Shown one piece after another: positions 51,994 through 60,515 of a stretch of DNA of 64,000 nt (position 1 is the first letter of the stretch; the number at the start of each line of letters is the position of its first letter). The notes under the pieces were generated by a model that made no database searches, had not been told where the DNA came from, and was given only the letters and a program-made list of their open reading frames with translations. This DNA comes from Streptomyces fragilis (lineage in GTDB: Bacteria > Actinomycetota > Actinomycetes > Streptomycetales > Streptomycetaceae): positions 1,116,001 through 1,180,000 of the forward strand of contig NZ_BEVZ01000002.1 of the NCBI RefSeq assembly GCF_003112515.1, in the 5' to 3' direction. Made by a program: the position numbers and the translations under genes.

Positions 51994-54282
51994 TCACTCG
52001 ATCTCGGTCTTGAGATGGGGGGCCATGAAGAGGACGTCGGTGCCTCCGTTCCTGAACCCCTGCTGCGAGGCCGTGCGGGCAGTCTCGTCGATGCCCATGT
52101 CCTGGAGGTCTGTGCGATGGTGGGCTTGGGCGGCGAGTTCCGCGGCCTTCTCGGTGTATGCGGAGTTCTTGAACAGCCCTTCCTCCCACGCCGCTGCCGA
52201 CTTGGGACCGGCCTCCTCCAGGTCGGTGGGCTCGAACTGCTGGAAGAACATCTCCACGATCGCCCCGCTGATGGTGCCCGCGGCACCGCCTGCCACCGCG
52301 CCGACGGCCGGGGTGGCGGCGAACGAGGTGCCGACCCCGATGCCCGTACCGATCACCCCGCTGGTCACGCCCTTCCACACGTCCACCGAGTTCTTGAAGT
52401 CCTCGGCCTTCTGGTGGGCGGGACCCACGATGGCCTCCTGCTGGCCGACCGAGAGCATGCCCGATATCTGACCGGAACCCTCCGCAATATTCGTGACGGT
52501 CTGTACGAGATTCTTGGAGTACTCCGGCGGAGTGTCCGGATTCAAGTGGTAGTCCATCAGGTTGGCCATGTACGCCTTGTTGGCCACCTCGATAGCCGCG
52601 TAGCCCTCCGGGTTTTGGCCCACGGAGACCATGAGCGCCGCCACGTCCGCGTGCTTGAGGTCGGCCGCCGTGCCCGCGACAGGGAAGAGCGCGTCGACGT
52701 CCCCGTCCGAGTCGTTGGCGACCGCGCGGTTGATGTCCGGCAGGTACTCTGAGGTGATCTGCCCCAAGCTGTCGCCCATGACCTGGTGGTTGGTGAGCAG
52801 CTCGGGCTTCTCGGCGATGGAGGTGACCATCCTCTCCATCAGGCGTGCCTGGTCGGCGGTGTGCGGAGGAGCCTCCGAGGCCACGGGCAGCTCGCCCGCC
52901 GGGTGCCCGGTGATCGCGGCCTCCAGGGCCAGACCCAGGTTGTTCCTGGCGCCGACGATCTCCTTGTTGTCGGTGCTCTCCTCGGGCCACCGCTCCCCGA
53001 AGATGTAGTCGAAGTTGGAGAGCGCGACGTTGCTCTTCTTACCGTCCTCGCCCTCCTTCTCGAAGGGCGAGTCCTCCTTGGAGACGAACTCCTGGTGGAA
53101 GAAGTCGGTGGCCGCATCGGGACTGTTGGAGAGGGCCTTGAGGTAGCCGGAGAGCGGGTCGCGGCCGCTCTCCTCGCCGAGGTGGTTGAGCCAAGGGCCG
53201 TCGCCGACGTGCGCCCAGGCCAACTCGGACTGGTCGCCGTTCCCGGACCGCTCGCGTTCGGTCCGCATCAGGGCGGTGCCGTAGCTCTTCAGGAAGTCGT
53301 CGTCGTAGTCGCCCGTGCGCAGCAGGTTTCCCATGACCTGGAAGCCCATGTACTGACGGCCCGAGCCGACGAAGTCGTCACCCATGGCGACCATGCGGCC
53401 CTTCCAGGACGCCATGTCGGCCGACTGGCTCTGGGTGGCCTCCGCCAGCGTCATGCCGAGGTTGCGCTGCAGGTCGTCGAGCTTGTCCTCACGTTCGTAC
53501 AGCAGTCGGCCGGTCTGGTTGGAGTCGTGGAGACCGGTCCAGAAGTCCATCAGTCCCTTGGGACCGAGCGAGGTGGTGAACCGTTCGGCGAAGAGCGGGT
53601 CGTCGGAGTACTGGACGAGGCTCTTGTTGAGTCGGTCGATGTCGGCGGTGGTGAGGTCGGTCGGCTTCTTCTTCGCGATGGCGGCGAGTTCCTCGGCCTC
53701 CTTCAGGGCCGCGGCTGCGGCGTCACGGTCCTTGTAGGTCCGGTCGGAGAAGCCGTAGGCGGTCTGCTTGGCGAGTGAGCTGAGGACCTTGCTCGCGGAG
53801 TTGTCGCTCTCCGTGGCAGCGGTGAGGATGTCCGTGACCTCCTTGCACAGTGCGGTCACGTCACTCTGGCTGTGGGAAGGCGGCGTGTATCCCTCCGCGG
53901 CCCGGTCGGGATGGATGTTCATGGTGACGGTGAATGTGCCGTTCCCGGTGTCCATCACGGTCAGGTTCTTCTTCAGGCCGTTGTCTATCGCGGTCTTCAG
54001 CTTCGTTTGACTGGACCGGAGCTCTGCGGCCGTGTCGCTCAGAATGGCGTGTATGGACTTGGCCTGCGTGTGCGCGTCCTGGATCTCGCCTGACGTCTTG
54101 TAGATGAAGGCCTTGGTGACCTTGTGGTTCTCGCCGGCCCAGTTGGCCTTGGTGGCCGCTTGGTGCAGGCCCTTGTCGGCATCCTCGGCCAGCTCCTTGA
54201 GGCTGCGCACGATCAAGTCCCAGTCCTCGACCGCCTCATCGAGGAGTTTGAAGTTGGCGAATCGCAGTGCGTCGAGATCCAT
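51994..54282 (-). CDS. DUF6571-like large protein of a WXG-like secretion cassette
   Basis: The 762-residue protein begins as a helical WXG-like segment (MDLDALRFANFKLLDEAVEDWDLIVRSLKELAEDADKG, ATKANWAGENHKVTKAFI). The middle (FAERFTTSLGPKGLMDFWTGLHDSN, FDYIFGERW, then LMERMVTSIAEKPELL) matches what is called DUF6571 in streptomycetes. A Gly/Ala-rich hydrophobic hairpin near 650-680 (VTSGVIGTGIGVGTSFAATPAVGAVAGG) could insert into a membrane. It sits between a WXG-like gene and a lipoprotein gene. Confidence 0.7.
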   Translation of the reverse strand: MDLDALRFANFKLLDEAVEDWDLIVRSLKELAEDADKGLHQAATKANWAGENHKVTKAFIYKTSGEIQDAHTQAKSIHAILSDTAAELRSSQTKLKTAIDNGLKKNLTVMDTGNGTFTVTMNIHPDRAAEGYTPPSHSQSDVTALCKEVTDILTAATESDNSASKVLSSLAKQTAYGFSDRTYKDRDAAAAALKEAEELAAIAKKKPTDLTTADIDRLNKSLVQYSDDPLFAERFTTSLGPKGLMDFWTGLHDSNQTGRLLYEREDKLDDLQRNLGMTLAEATQSQSADMASWKGRMVAMGDDFVGSGRQYMGFQVMGNLLRTGDYDDDFLKSYGTALMRTERERSGNGDQSELAWAHVGDGPWLNHLGEESGRDPLSGYLKALSNSPDAATDFFHQEFVSKEDSPFEKEGEDGKKSNVALSNFDYIFGERWPEESTDNKEIVGARNNLGLALEAAITGHPAGELPVASEAPPHTADQARLMERMVTSIAEKPELLTNHQVMGDSLGQITSEYLPDINRAVANDSDGDVDALFPVAGTAADLKHADVAALMVSVGQNPEGYAAIEVANKAYMANLMDYHLNPDTPPEYSKNLVQTVTNIAEGSGQISGMLSVGQQEAIVGPAHQKAEDFKNSVDVWKGVTSGVIGTGIGVGTSFAATPAVGAVAGGAAGTISGAIVEMFFQQFEPTDLEEAGPKSAAAWEEGLFKNSAYTEKAAELAAQAHHRTDLQDMGIDETARTASQQGFRNGGTDVLFMAPHLKTEIE

Positions 54283-54306
54283 CGGTCGGCCGCCCCCGTG
54301 ACGTGG

Positions 54307-54807
54307 TTACTTCTTCTTGTCGCCGTAGATCGGATTCTGCCCGCCGGGCGGGCCGGACCGCTCGTCGAAGCCGGCGTCCAGAGTGTCGATGCTGCTCATC
54401 TGCCGGTAGATGTACGCCTCGTCCCCGGCATGGATTTTCTTGGTGACCTGCATGTGGTTGGAGATCTGGGCACAGGCGTCGAGCACCGAATCCAGCTGCT
54501 TGGACCACTGGTTGTACACCTCTTGCAGCCCGGAGCCCAGGGCGAAGCCCTGGGTGCTCAGGTCACCCGCAGCTTTGCCGACACTGGTGTTGTCGAGCCT
54601 GGCCCGGTCCCACAACTGGTTGTGGAGGGTGTGGGCGTGACTGCCGATCTTGGCCAGGTCCTGTTGCGTGACCTTGAGGTCACCGGTCTCGCTGGGTAAC
54701 GGGGGCGCTCCGCCCGGCCCGGCATCGGCTGGATACTGGTTGAGCTGCATGCCCTGCTGGCGCTCCAGCGCTTCGCCCTTGAGCTGGTCCCACTCTTCCC
54801 ACGCCAC
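54307..54807 (-). CDS. WXG100/ESX-like small protein
   Basis: The 166-residue protein starts VAWEEWDQLKGEALERQQ. Its middle is a helical hairpin (DLAKIGSHAHTLHNQLWDRARLDNTSVGKAAGDLS, LQEVYNQWSKQLDSVLDACAQISNHM) typical of ESX/WXG100-like proteins. GTG 54807 has AAGGAG seven bases upstream. It ends 24 bases before the DUF6571-like gene, so they are one operon. Confidence 0.72.
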   Translation of the reverse strand: MAWEEWDQLKGEALERQQGMQLNQYPADAGPGGAPPLPSETGDLKVTQQDLAKIGSHAHTLHNQLWDRARLDNTSVGKAAGDLSTQGFALGSGLQEVYNQWSKQLDSVLDACAQISNHMQVTKKIHAGDEAYIYRQMSSIDTLDAGFDERSGPPGGQNPIYGDKKK

Positions 54808-54936
54808 CGTCCTGCTCCTTCCCGGGGTGCATCTACGACCGGCCGAGCCGATGGTAGCCACTCGAACCGGTGTACAGGCTTTCTGCGCGAACTCTTTGCG
54901 AGACGCGACGGCGCCGATGTCAGTTGCGTGTTACCG

Positions 54937-55040
54937 CGATAAGGACGGTCGCGTCTGCGGACATCGAGGAGACGAGCGGGTCGGGTTGCCAGCGCCGGAA
55001 GGAGAACAAGGGGCGCCCGTGACGGACCGATGAGGCGGCG
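54937..55040 (-). repeat. Fragment of a type 1 IS
   Basis: GACGGTCGCGTCTGCGGACATCG and further bases match the C-terminal transposase region of the intact type 1 IS. It marks a scar upstream of the third attachment-like site. Confidence 0.55.
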
Positions 55041-55156
55041 CCGGCTGCAGACCTTCGCGTGTGCGCGCAGACCTCCGGTTCGCCCGGAGTTGGATCACCG
55101 CAGCGTGGAACCGGCTGCCGTTGGTTTGAGGTCGAGATGTCCTTGTACGACCGCGA

Positions 55157-55208
55157 GCGTATCGTTGGCGCGCAACTCAGACCTCGGACACGTACTCCAA
55201 CGATACGC
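55157..55208. other. 52-bp palindromic attachment-like site (copy 3)
   Basis: Arms GCGTATCGTTGG (55157-55168) and CCAACGATACGC (55197-55208), with the same 28-base spacing as copy 2, flank a core with CCTCGGACA. The flanking 100 bases match copies 1 and 2. Confidence 0.65.
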
Positions 55209-55420
55209 ATGCGAGGGCCTCGACCTGACGGTCGCGGTCCTCGTGGCGTTTTCGTAGCGGACAGTGACGCCCAGGGTTTCGTAGAGGGTTGCTTTGGCCT
55301 TGGATTCGGCGCTCTGTAGCCGTTGTGCGACGTCTCCGAGGTTCTTCGCGATCTCGACGATCTCTTTGTCCGTGAGCGGCTTCTCGGCCCTCAGGTTCTT
55401 GTAGGCCACCGTACTGCTGC
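55209..55420 (-). pseudogene. C-terminal remnant of a serine recombinase (copy 3)
   Basis: The minus-strand frame encodes KPLTDKEIVEIAKNLGDVAQRLQSAESKAKATLYETLGVTVRYENATRTATV, closely similar to copy 1. The upstream part is replaced by IS sequence. Confidence 0.7.
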
Positions 55421-55461
55421 AAAACCGCCGCACAGGCTTGACCAGCGGCTTTATCGAGTGG

Positions 55462-56502
55462 TCAGCCTGCCCGGCGGTACTCGTTGATGAGGCCGCCGAC
55501 GGTCTGTTTGCGCTGGATCCGGGGCGTGGGTAGAGGTATGGCGTTGGGGTCGTCGAGCGGTGCGAGCTGGCCGCGGCCTTGGTGGGGCCGGTGTTGGTTG
55601 AAGTGCCGGGCGTACTCGCGCAGCAGCTTTTCGGCGTGGCCGCGGCCGTAGATCAGCAGCCGGTTGGTGCACTCCTGGCGTACGGAGCGTATGAACCGTT
55701 CGGCGTGTGGGTTGCAGTTGGGGCTGCGTGGAGGAGTCTTGGTCACGGTGATGCCCTCGCTGGTGAAGACGGCGTCGAAGGCGGGAGTGTACTTCGTGTC
55801 CCTGTCGCGGATCAGGTAGGTGAATCGGTCCGCTCGGTGACCGAGGTGCCGCATGAGCTGCCGGGCCTGCTGTGTGGTCCATGCGGCGGTGGGATGAGCG
55901 GTGACGCCGAGGATGTGCACGGTGCGGGTGCGGACCTCCATGACGAACAGGGCGTACAGGCGTTGCAGGCCGATGGTGTCGAGGTGGAAGAAGTCCGTCG
56001 CCAACAGGCCACGAGCCTGGGACTTGAGGAACTGGCTCCACTCGCGTCGGGCGGGATGGCGGCGTGGTGCGGGGCCGAGGCCGGCTTCGCGCAGAACCCG
56101 GCGGACAGCCGCGGCGCTGACCTTGTGTCCGAGGCGGCGCACCTCGCCATGCACGCGGTGTGAGCCCCAGCGAGCGTTCTCGCTACCGAGCTGGATGATC
56201 AGGTTGCGGAGCTCGGCGGAGATGGGCGGGCGCCCTGGCGTCGCTGGGTGCGTCCACTTCTTCTCGACCAAGCGCTGGTGCCAGGCGAGCAGGGTGCGTG
56301 GGGAGACGATGCGATGCTCACGCAGTTCTCGGGGGAGTAGGCGGGTGAGTGCGGAGAGAAGGGCTCGCTCCGGCCAGCTCGGTTTCGGAACTGCGATCTG
56401 TCGGCGCAGCAGTGCGACCTCGTGCCGGAGGAGCAGGATCTCCGTGTTCTTCGCGGCCGAGGTCCGACACATCAGGGCCAACCACGCGAGGACGTGAGTC
56501 AA
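55462..56502 (-). CDS. Integrase-core transposase (type 3)
   Basis: The 346-residue protein is complete: N-terminal EILLLRHEVALLRRQ, integrase core with acidic residues in LLATDFFHLDTIGLQRLYALF, RFTYLIRDRDTKYTPAFDAVF and NCNPHAERFIRSVRQECTNR, and the end HRPHQGRGQLAPLDDP, GGLINEYRRAG. A truncated second copy lies at 57499-57990. Confidence 0.88.
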   Translation of the reverse strand: MTHVLAWLALMCRTSAAKNTEILLLRHEVALLRRQIAVPKPSWPERALLSALTRLLPRELREHRIVSPRTLLAWHQRLVEKKWTHPATPGRPPISAELRNLIIQLGSENARWGSHRVHGEVRRLGHKVSAAAVRRVLREAGLGPAPRRHPARREWSQFLKSQARGLLATDFFHLDTIGLQRLYALFVMEVRTRTVHILGVTAHPTAAWTTQQARQLMRHLGHRADRFTYLIRDRDTKYTPAFDAVFTSEGITVTKTPPRSPNCNPHAERFIRSVRQECTNRLLIYGRGHAEKLLREYARHFNQHRPHQGRGQLAPLDDPNAIPLPTPRIQRKQTVGGLINEYRRAG

Positions 56503-56524
56503 GGCCAGCGGTGGTGAAGGAGTT

Positions 56525-56600
56525 TTGAAGCACTACGGGCATACCTGTGTCAGGCCTCACGGGCGTGGAGGGAAGTAGCCGGGACAGGCCCCGGGAGAGG
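56525..56600 (+). pseudogene. 3' scrap of a homologue of the two-CxxC protein
   Basis: The bases encode GHTCVRPHGRGGK followed by a stop. The same end, GHTYVRPHDRGGR, and similar following bases occur at the end of the 44150-45430 gene. Confidence 0.55.
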
Positions 56601-56640
56601 CACAGCATTTCCGTTCTGAGTCGACGGCCAACTGGAGTAC

Positions 56641-57441
56641 TAACTGCCGCGTTACACAGTTGAGATCTCATTGCTCTACAACTTCACGGCCCGCCGATCG
56701 TCTACCTGGGTGAAGCGTTGAACACTATGGGGGAGTTGCTCATGACCAGAAGCCGGATGCGTGCAGTGGCTGGGGCGTGCGCGACGCTCCTCTCGCTCGG
56801 CCTCACGGGGGCCGCACAAGCAGCGCCGCAGGCTTCGGGCACCGAGCCGGTGACCACTTACGAAAAGGGGCATGTGGTGGAGTGCACCGCGCAGCTGGAG
56901 CGGTACGACACCGTATATGTGTCGCTGTACAGCAACTCCGTGCACGGCAACCACACCCAAGTGGTGATCAGCAGCGCCGAGTCGGAGTACGCGGGCGCTG
57001 CCCAGCCCGAGAAGCTTTTCAGTCATGGCGCGATCCGGACCGTGGTGCCCATCTCGCCTGTCGACGGGCGTGTCGAGTCCGCCAGCAGTGCCGTCGTCCA
57101 CGGTCGCTACGCCCTTGTTGGCGAACCGACGCCGTACAGCGACGAGATGTACGACGCGGGGTATCGCATCGTCACGACAGGGACTCATCAGGACATCAGC
57201 ACTCGCCTCACCATCAAGGCCTTCGGCGAGAGGGCACCCCTTCAGTGCGACAACGCCCTCGCCTACGACCTGAGAATCACCAAGACTCCCGTCGTCTGAC
57301 GATCGCCCACCGGTTTCCTGCAGCGGCTGCCACAGCCCTCGTGGCCTGTGATGTGGCGGCTTGCCGTACGCAGGTGTGCCCGCTGTACGGACGGGCGTGG
57401 GCACCGTCCGTACAGCGGACGCCTCGCGGTCCGTCAAAACC
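56641..57441. repeat. About 800-bp inverted duplication, copy B
   Basis: Reverse-orientation copy of 30099-30900, with the secreted-protein gene and both flanks. The outer limits of similarity are near TAACTGCC and CGTCAAAACC. Confidence 0.85.
56742..57299 (+). CDS. Secreted protein of unknown function (duplicated locus, copy B)
   Basis: This 185-residue protein is the near-identical twin of the 30242-30799 gene; G/D, N/S and P/L are the only differences that I see. It has the same signal peptide, ribosome-binding site and flanks. Both copies are intact, which argues for recent duplication or selection to keep both. Confidence 0.75.
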   Translation: MTRSRMRAVAGACATLLSLGLTGAAQAAPQASGTEPVTTYEKGHVVECTAQLERYDTVYVSLYSNSVHGNHTQVVISSAESEYAGAAQPEKLFSHGAIRTVVPISPVDGRVESASSAVVHGRYALVGEPTPYSDEMYDAGYRIVTTGTHQDISTRLTIKAFGERAPLQCDNALAYDLRITKTPVV

Positions 57442-57498
57442 GCCTGTACTGCCGCAAAAACCGCTTCACATGTCTTGACCAGGAGCTTTACCGAGTGG

Positions 57499-57990
57499 TC
57501 AGCCTGCCCGGCGGCACTCGTTGATGAGGCCGCCGACGGTCTGTTTGTGCTGGATGCAAGGCGTGGGTAGAGGTATGACGTTGGGGTCGTCGAGCGGTGC
57601 GAGCTGGCCGCGGCCTTGGTGGGGCTGGTGTTCGTTGAAGTGCCGGGCATACTCGCGCAACAGCTTCTCGGCGTGGCCGCGGCCATGGATCAGCAGCCGG
57701 TTGGTGCACTCCTGGCGTGCGGAGCGTAGGAACCGTTCGGCGTGCGGGTTGCAGTTGGGGCTGCGCCGCGGGATCTTGATCACGGCGATCCCTTCGTCGG
57801 CGAATATGGCGTCGAAGGCGGCCGTGAACTTGGTGTCTCTGTCCCGGATCAGGTAGGAGAAGCGCTCCGCCCGGTCGCCGAGGTGCCACATGAGCTGGCT
57901 GACCTGCTGGGTGGTCCAGGCAGCGGTGGGGTGAGCGGTGACGCCGAGGATGTGCACGGTGCGGGTGCGGACCTCCATGATCATTGCGGA
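57499..57990 (-). pseudogene. C-terminal half of a type 3 transposase
   Basis: EVRTRTVHILGVTAHPTAAWTTQQ to GGLINECRRAG matches the second half of the intact 55462-56502 transposase at high identity, with IPRRSPNCNPHAERF and RDRDTKFTAAFDAIF. The N-terminal half is missing. Confidence 0.85.
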
Positions 57991-58029
57991 CGCTAGACGG
58001 GCTCATTCCTGGAGGCCAGAGCTGGTCAA

Positions 58030-58400
58030 GGAGTTTGTACCGCTATGGGCGAATTGGTGACGGAGTGCTAGGATCTCCATATCTTTCGCCTGATCCCTTG
58101 TGGGCAACAGTCGTCTGAGGCCGAAGAGGGTCGATACGGTCAGGTAGAGCAGTCGGAACACCACAACCCGACATCTTCGCAGCCGACCGAAGCAGCTCCA
58201 TCCAGTTCTTCTCTATGTGCTAGGGGACTGGTTGGCCGGCTGGGGACCGCTGACCTCCGACCGGGCTGTGAGCAGCGCGGATGCAATATCCGGCACCTAC
58301 AGGGTCAGCCCAAGCGTCTTGGTGTCAGCGCCGACCGTGAAGTCTGCGGGGGTGAGCCATTGCCCTCTCACCCGGGCGGATGAGATCAACGGCAAGGACA
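58030..58400 (-). repeat. End fragments of type 1 and type 2 IS elements
   Basis: 58040-58295 matches the start and right end of the intact type 1 IS (GGGCTGTGAGCAGCGCGGATG then ATATCCGGCAC). It is followed by the right end of a type 2 element (CCGACCGTGAAGT to GGGCGGATGAGATC). No intact gene is present. Confidence 0.65.
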
Positions 58401-58525
58401 GCACTACGGGGTCTTCCGAGTGGCCAGTCTGGCTCTACGAGAGGCCGAGAGAGTCACGGCGGACATGGTTCCAGCCGAGAGCGGTCTACGTCCCAATCCG
58501 CGGTGATGACGTGCGCCCTCACAGG

Positions 58526-58807
58526 TCATGGAAAATCATTCAGGAGGGACGAGGCAGCCCAGCGGAACTGCTCATCGTCGTCGCGGGATTCGATGAGGCC
58601 CGCCTCAACGAGTGCGAGGAGAGCGGCATGGAGACCGCGCGAGACGGGTCCCTCCGTCCAGAAAAGGCTCTTGCTCTCCGAAAACGGGACGTCTGGGGAG
58701 AGCGCCCCCAGACTCACGCCCAGGAGATAGGCGGCCTGGTCCCAATCCACCCAGTCCGCCATCGTCCGGGACAGCGGTAGCCGCTCGCTCACGTTTTCCT
58801 TCTCCAT
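58526..58807 (-). CDS. Putative immunity protein of the orphan RHS tip
   Basis: The 93-residue protein (MEKENVSERLPLSRTMADWVDWDQAAYLLGVSLGAL to DEQFRWAASSLLNDFP) is small and acidic and follows a toxin-like RHS tip. ATG 58807 has GGAG five bases upstream, so it can be made alone, although it is also in frame with the sequence before it. The role is inferred from position. Confidence 0.6.
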   Translation of the reverse strand: MEKENVSERLPLSRTMADWVDWDQAAYLLGVSLGALSPDVPFSESKSLFWTEGPVSRGLHAALLALVEAGLIESRDDDEQFRWAASSLLNDFP

Positions 58808-58822
58808 GGTCGCTCCGTGCCA

Positions 58823-59473
58823 CTCAGTCTGGACAACTCGACTCCACAGTCCTCGAGTCGAGGACAGGAGTTCTTCGAATTCTTCGAGCATCTCGCGGGC
58901 CGGCCGGATGGTCACGTGAGCGCCGTGGTCCACCACTGCCCTGAGTCCCTCGGGGAGGTCGCGCGGGTTGATGGACCACATGTCCATGTTCTTGCCGGTG
59001 CCGCCGAAGGCGACCGGTCGGCGGTGCTGCGGAAGTCCTTCGGGATTGTGGGCGGCCGACATGCACTCGCCCGGCTTGACGGTGCCTTCGGGAGTCACGT
59101 GCACGTCTGGGTCTCCCTCGAGTCGGACGGCGAGCTGCTTCGCACTGCGCCCCTCGACCGGCAGGCCGTCCTCACCCATCTGCATGCCCCGATAGGCACG
59201 ACCAGGTACGTCACCCGGCTGGTAGGGCGACAGCCCGCGCGGGTCGCACAGGGCTAGCGGGTTATGCACGTACGTCTCGGGATTCGGGGCCGGAGCGAGG
59301 CCGAGTGGATCCGGAGAGGTGTAGCGGCCGGTCTCCGGATCGTAGTGACGATGGAGGTCGTAGTGCAGCCGGTCTCGGAGTCGAAGTACTGCCTGGGGAA
59401 GCGGAGCGGCGTGTAGGTGGTGCTGTCGCGAGACCAGGCGGTGGCACCCCAGAGAGTGGTGCGAGTACGCCAC
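58823..59473 (-). pseudogene. Orphan RHS C-terminal tip (toxin domain), truncated and frameshifted
   Basis: The upstream part of an RHS core is in two frames because a base is missing near GETG/LHYD: TLWGATAWSRDSTTYTPLRFPRQYFDSETG in one, then LHRHYDPETGRYTSPDPLGLAPAPNPETYVHNPLALCDPRGL in the other. The tip (YRGMQMGEDGLPVEGRSAKQLAVRLEGDPDVHVTPEGTVKPGE, then DLPEGLRAVVDHGAHVTIRPAREMLEEFEELL) ends in frame with the immunity gene. The tip vaguely resembles the Tse2-like fold, but I am not sure. The protein's N-terminal 90 percent is missing. Confidence 0.75.
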
Positions 59474-59530
59474 GCGGTCCGGCCCGATTAGTCCCGTGCT
59501 GACGGGTTGTGTGTCGGTACCGGCCCGGTG

Positions 59531-60355
59531 TCAGCTCTCGATGAAGTCGAGGAGGTCGGCATTGACGGTGTCGGCGTTCACGGTGCACATGCCGTGGGAC
59601 AGCCCCGGGTAGGCCTTCAGGCGTGCGTTCTTGACCACCGTGACCGCGATCTCGGCGGAGTTGGCGATCGGGACGATCTGGTCGTCGTCGCCGTGCATGA
59701 AGAGCGTGGGCACGTCGATCGCCCGGAGGTCGTCGGTGTAGTCGGTCTCCGAGAACGCCTTGATCCCCTCGTAGTGCGCCTGCGCGCTGCCGGTCATTCC
59801 CTGGCGCCACCAGTTCTGGATGACGCCCTGGGAGATGTCCGCGCCCGGGCGGTTGAACCCGTAGAACGGCCCGGAGGCGAGGTCGAGGTAGAACTGGGAG
59901 CGGTTGGTGGCCACGGCCTCGCGGAAGCCGTCGAAGACCTCGACCGGCAGCCCTCCCGGGTTCGATTCGGTCTGGACCATGAGCGGCGGGACCGCTCCGA
60001 TGAGGACGGCCTTGGCGACCCGCTCGGCACCGTGCCTGGCGACGTACCGGGCGACCTCTCCACCACCGGTGGAGTGGCCGACGTGGACTACGTCGCGCAG
60101 GCCGAGGTGCGCCGCCACGGCGGCGGCGTCCGCCGCGTAGTGGTCCATGTCGTGCCCGTGGCCGACCTGGGCGGAACGCCCGTGCCCGCGGCGGTCGTGG
60201 GCGATGACACGGTAGCCGTGCTGGACGAGGAACAGCAGCTGGGCGTCCCAGTCGTCCGAGCTCAGCGGCCAGCCGTGGTGGAACATGACCGGTCGGCCCG
60301 AGCCCCAGTCCTTGTAGAAGATTTCGGTTCCGTCGCCGGCGGTGACGAACGGCAT
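59531..60355 (-). CDS. Alpha/beta hydrolase (non-heme chloroperoxidase-like)
   Basis: The 274-residue hydrolase has nucleophile motif GHSTGG (Ser about 96), oxyanion region HHGWPLSSDDWDAQ, catalytic Asp in FMHGDDDQIVP and His in GLSHGMC. The strong similarity pattern MPFVTAGDGTEIFYKDWGSG, VIAHDRRGHGRS and GFNRPGADIS fits cofactor-free chloroperoxidases/esterases such as CPO-T and CPO-A2. ATG 60355 has GAGGAG seven bases upstream. It is at the island's right end and probably belongs to the ancestral chromosome. Confidence 0.92.
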   Translation of the reverse strand: MPFVTAGDGTEIFYKDWGSGRPVMFHHGWPLSSDDWDAQLLFLVQHGYRVIAHDRRGHGRSAQVGHGHDMDHYAADAAAVAAHLGLRDVVHVGHSTGGGEVARYVARHGAERVAKAVLIGAVPPLMVQTESNPGGLPVEVFDGFREAVATNRSQFYLDLASGPFYGFNRPGADISQGVIQNWWRQGMTGSAQAHYEGIKAFSETDYTDDLRAIDVPTLFMHGDDDQIVPIANSAEIAVTVVKNARLKAYPGLSHGMCTVNADTVNADLLDFIES

Positions 60356-60515
60356 GGTCTGCTCCTCGTGGTCTCGCCCGGGTACCGGGCGGTTTCGATG
60401 TCTCCACGAGAATGGCTCGGCCACCGTGTCGGCAACCTCCGTCAGCTGACTGACATCCGGCCGACGGCTCGCCTACGTCAGTACCGGGGCAGTGCTGGGA
60501 CCCGACCGGTGGCTC

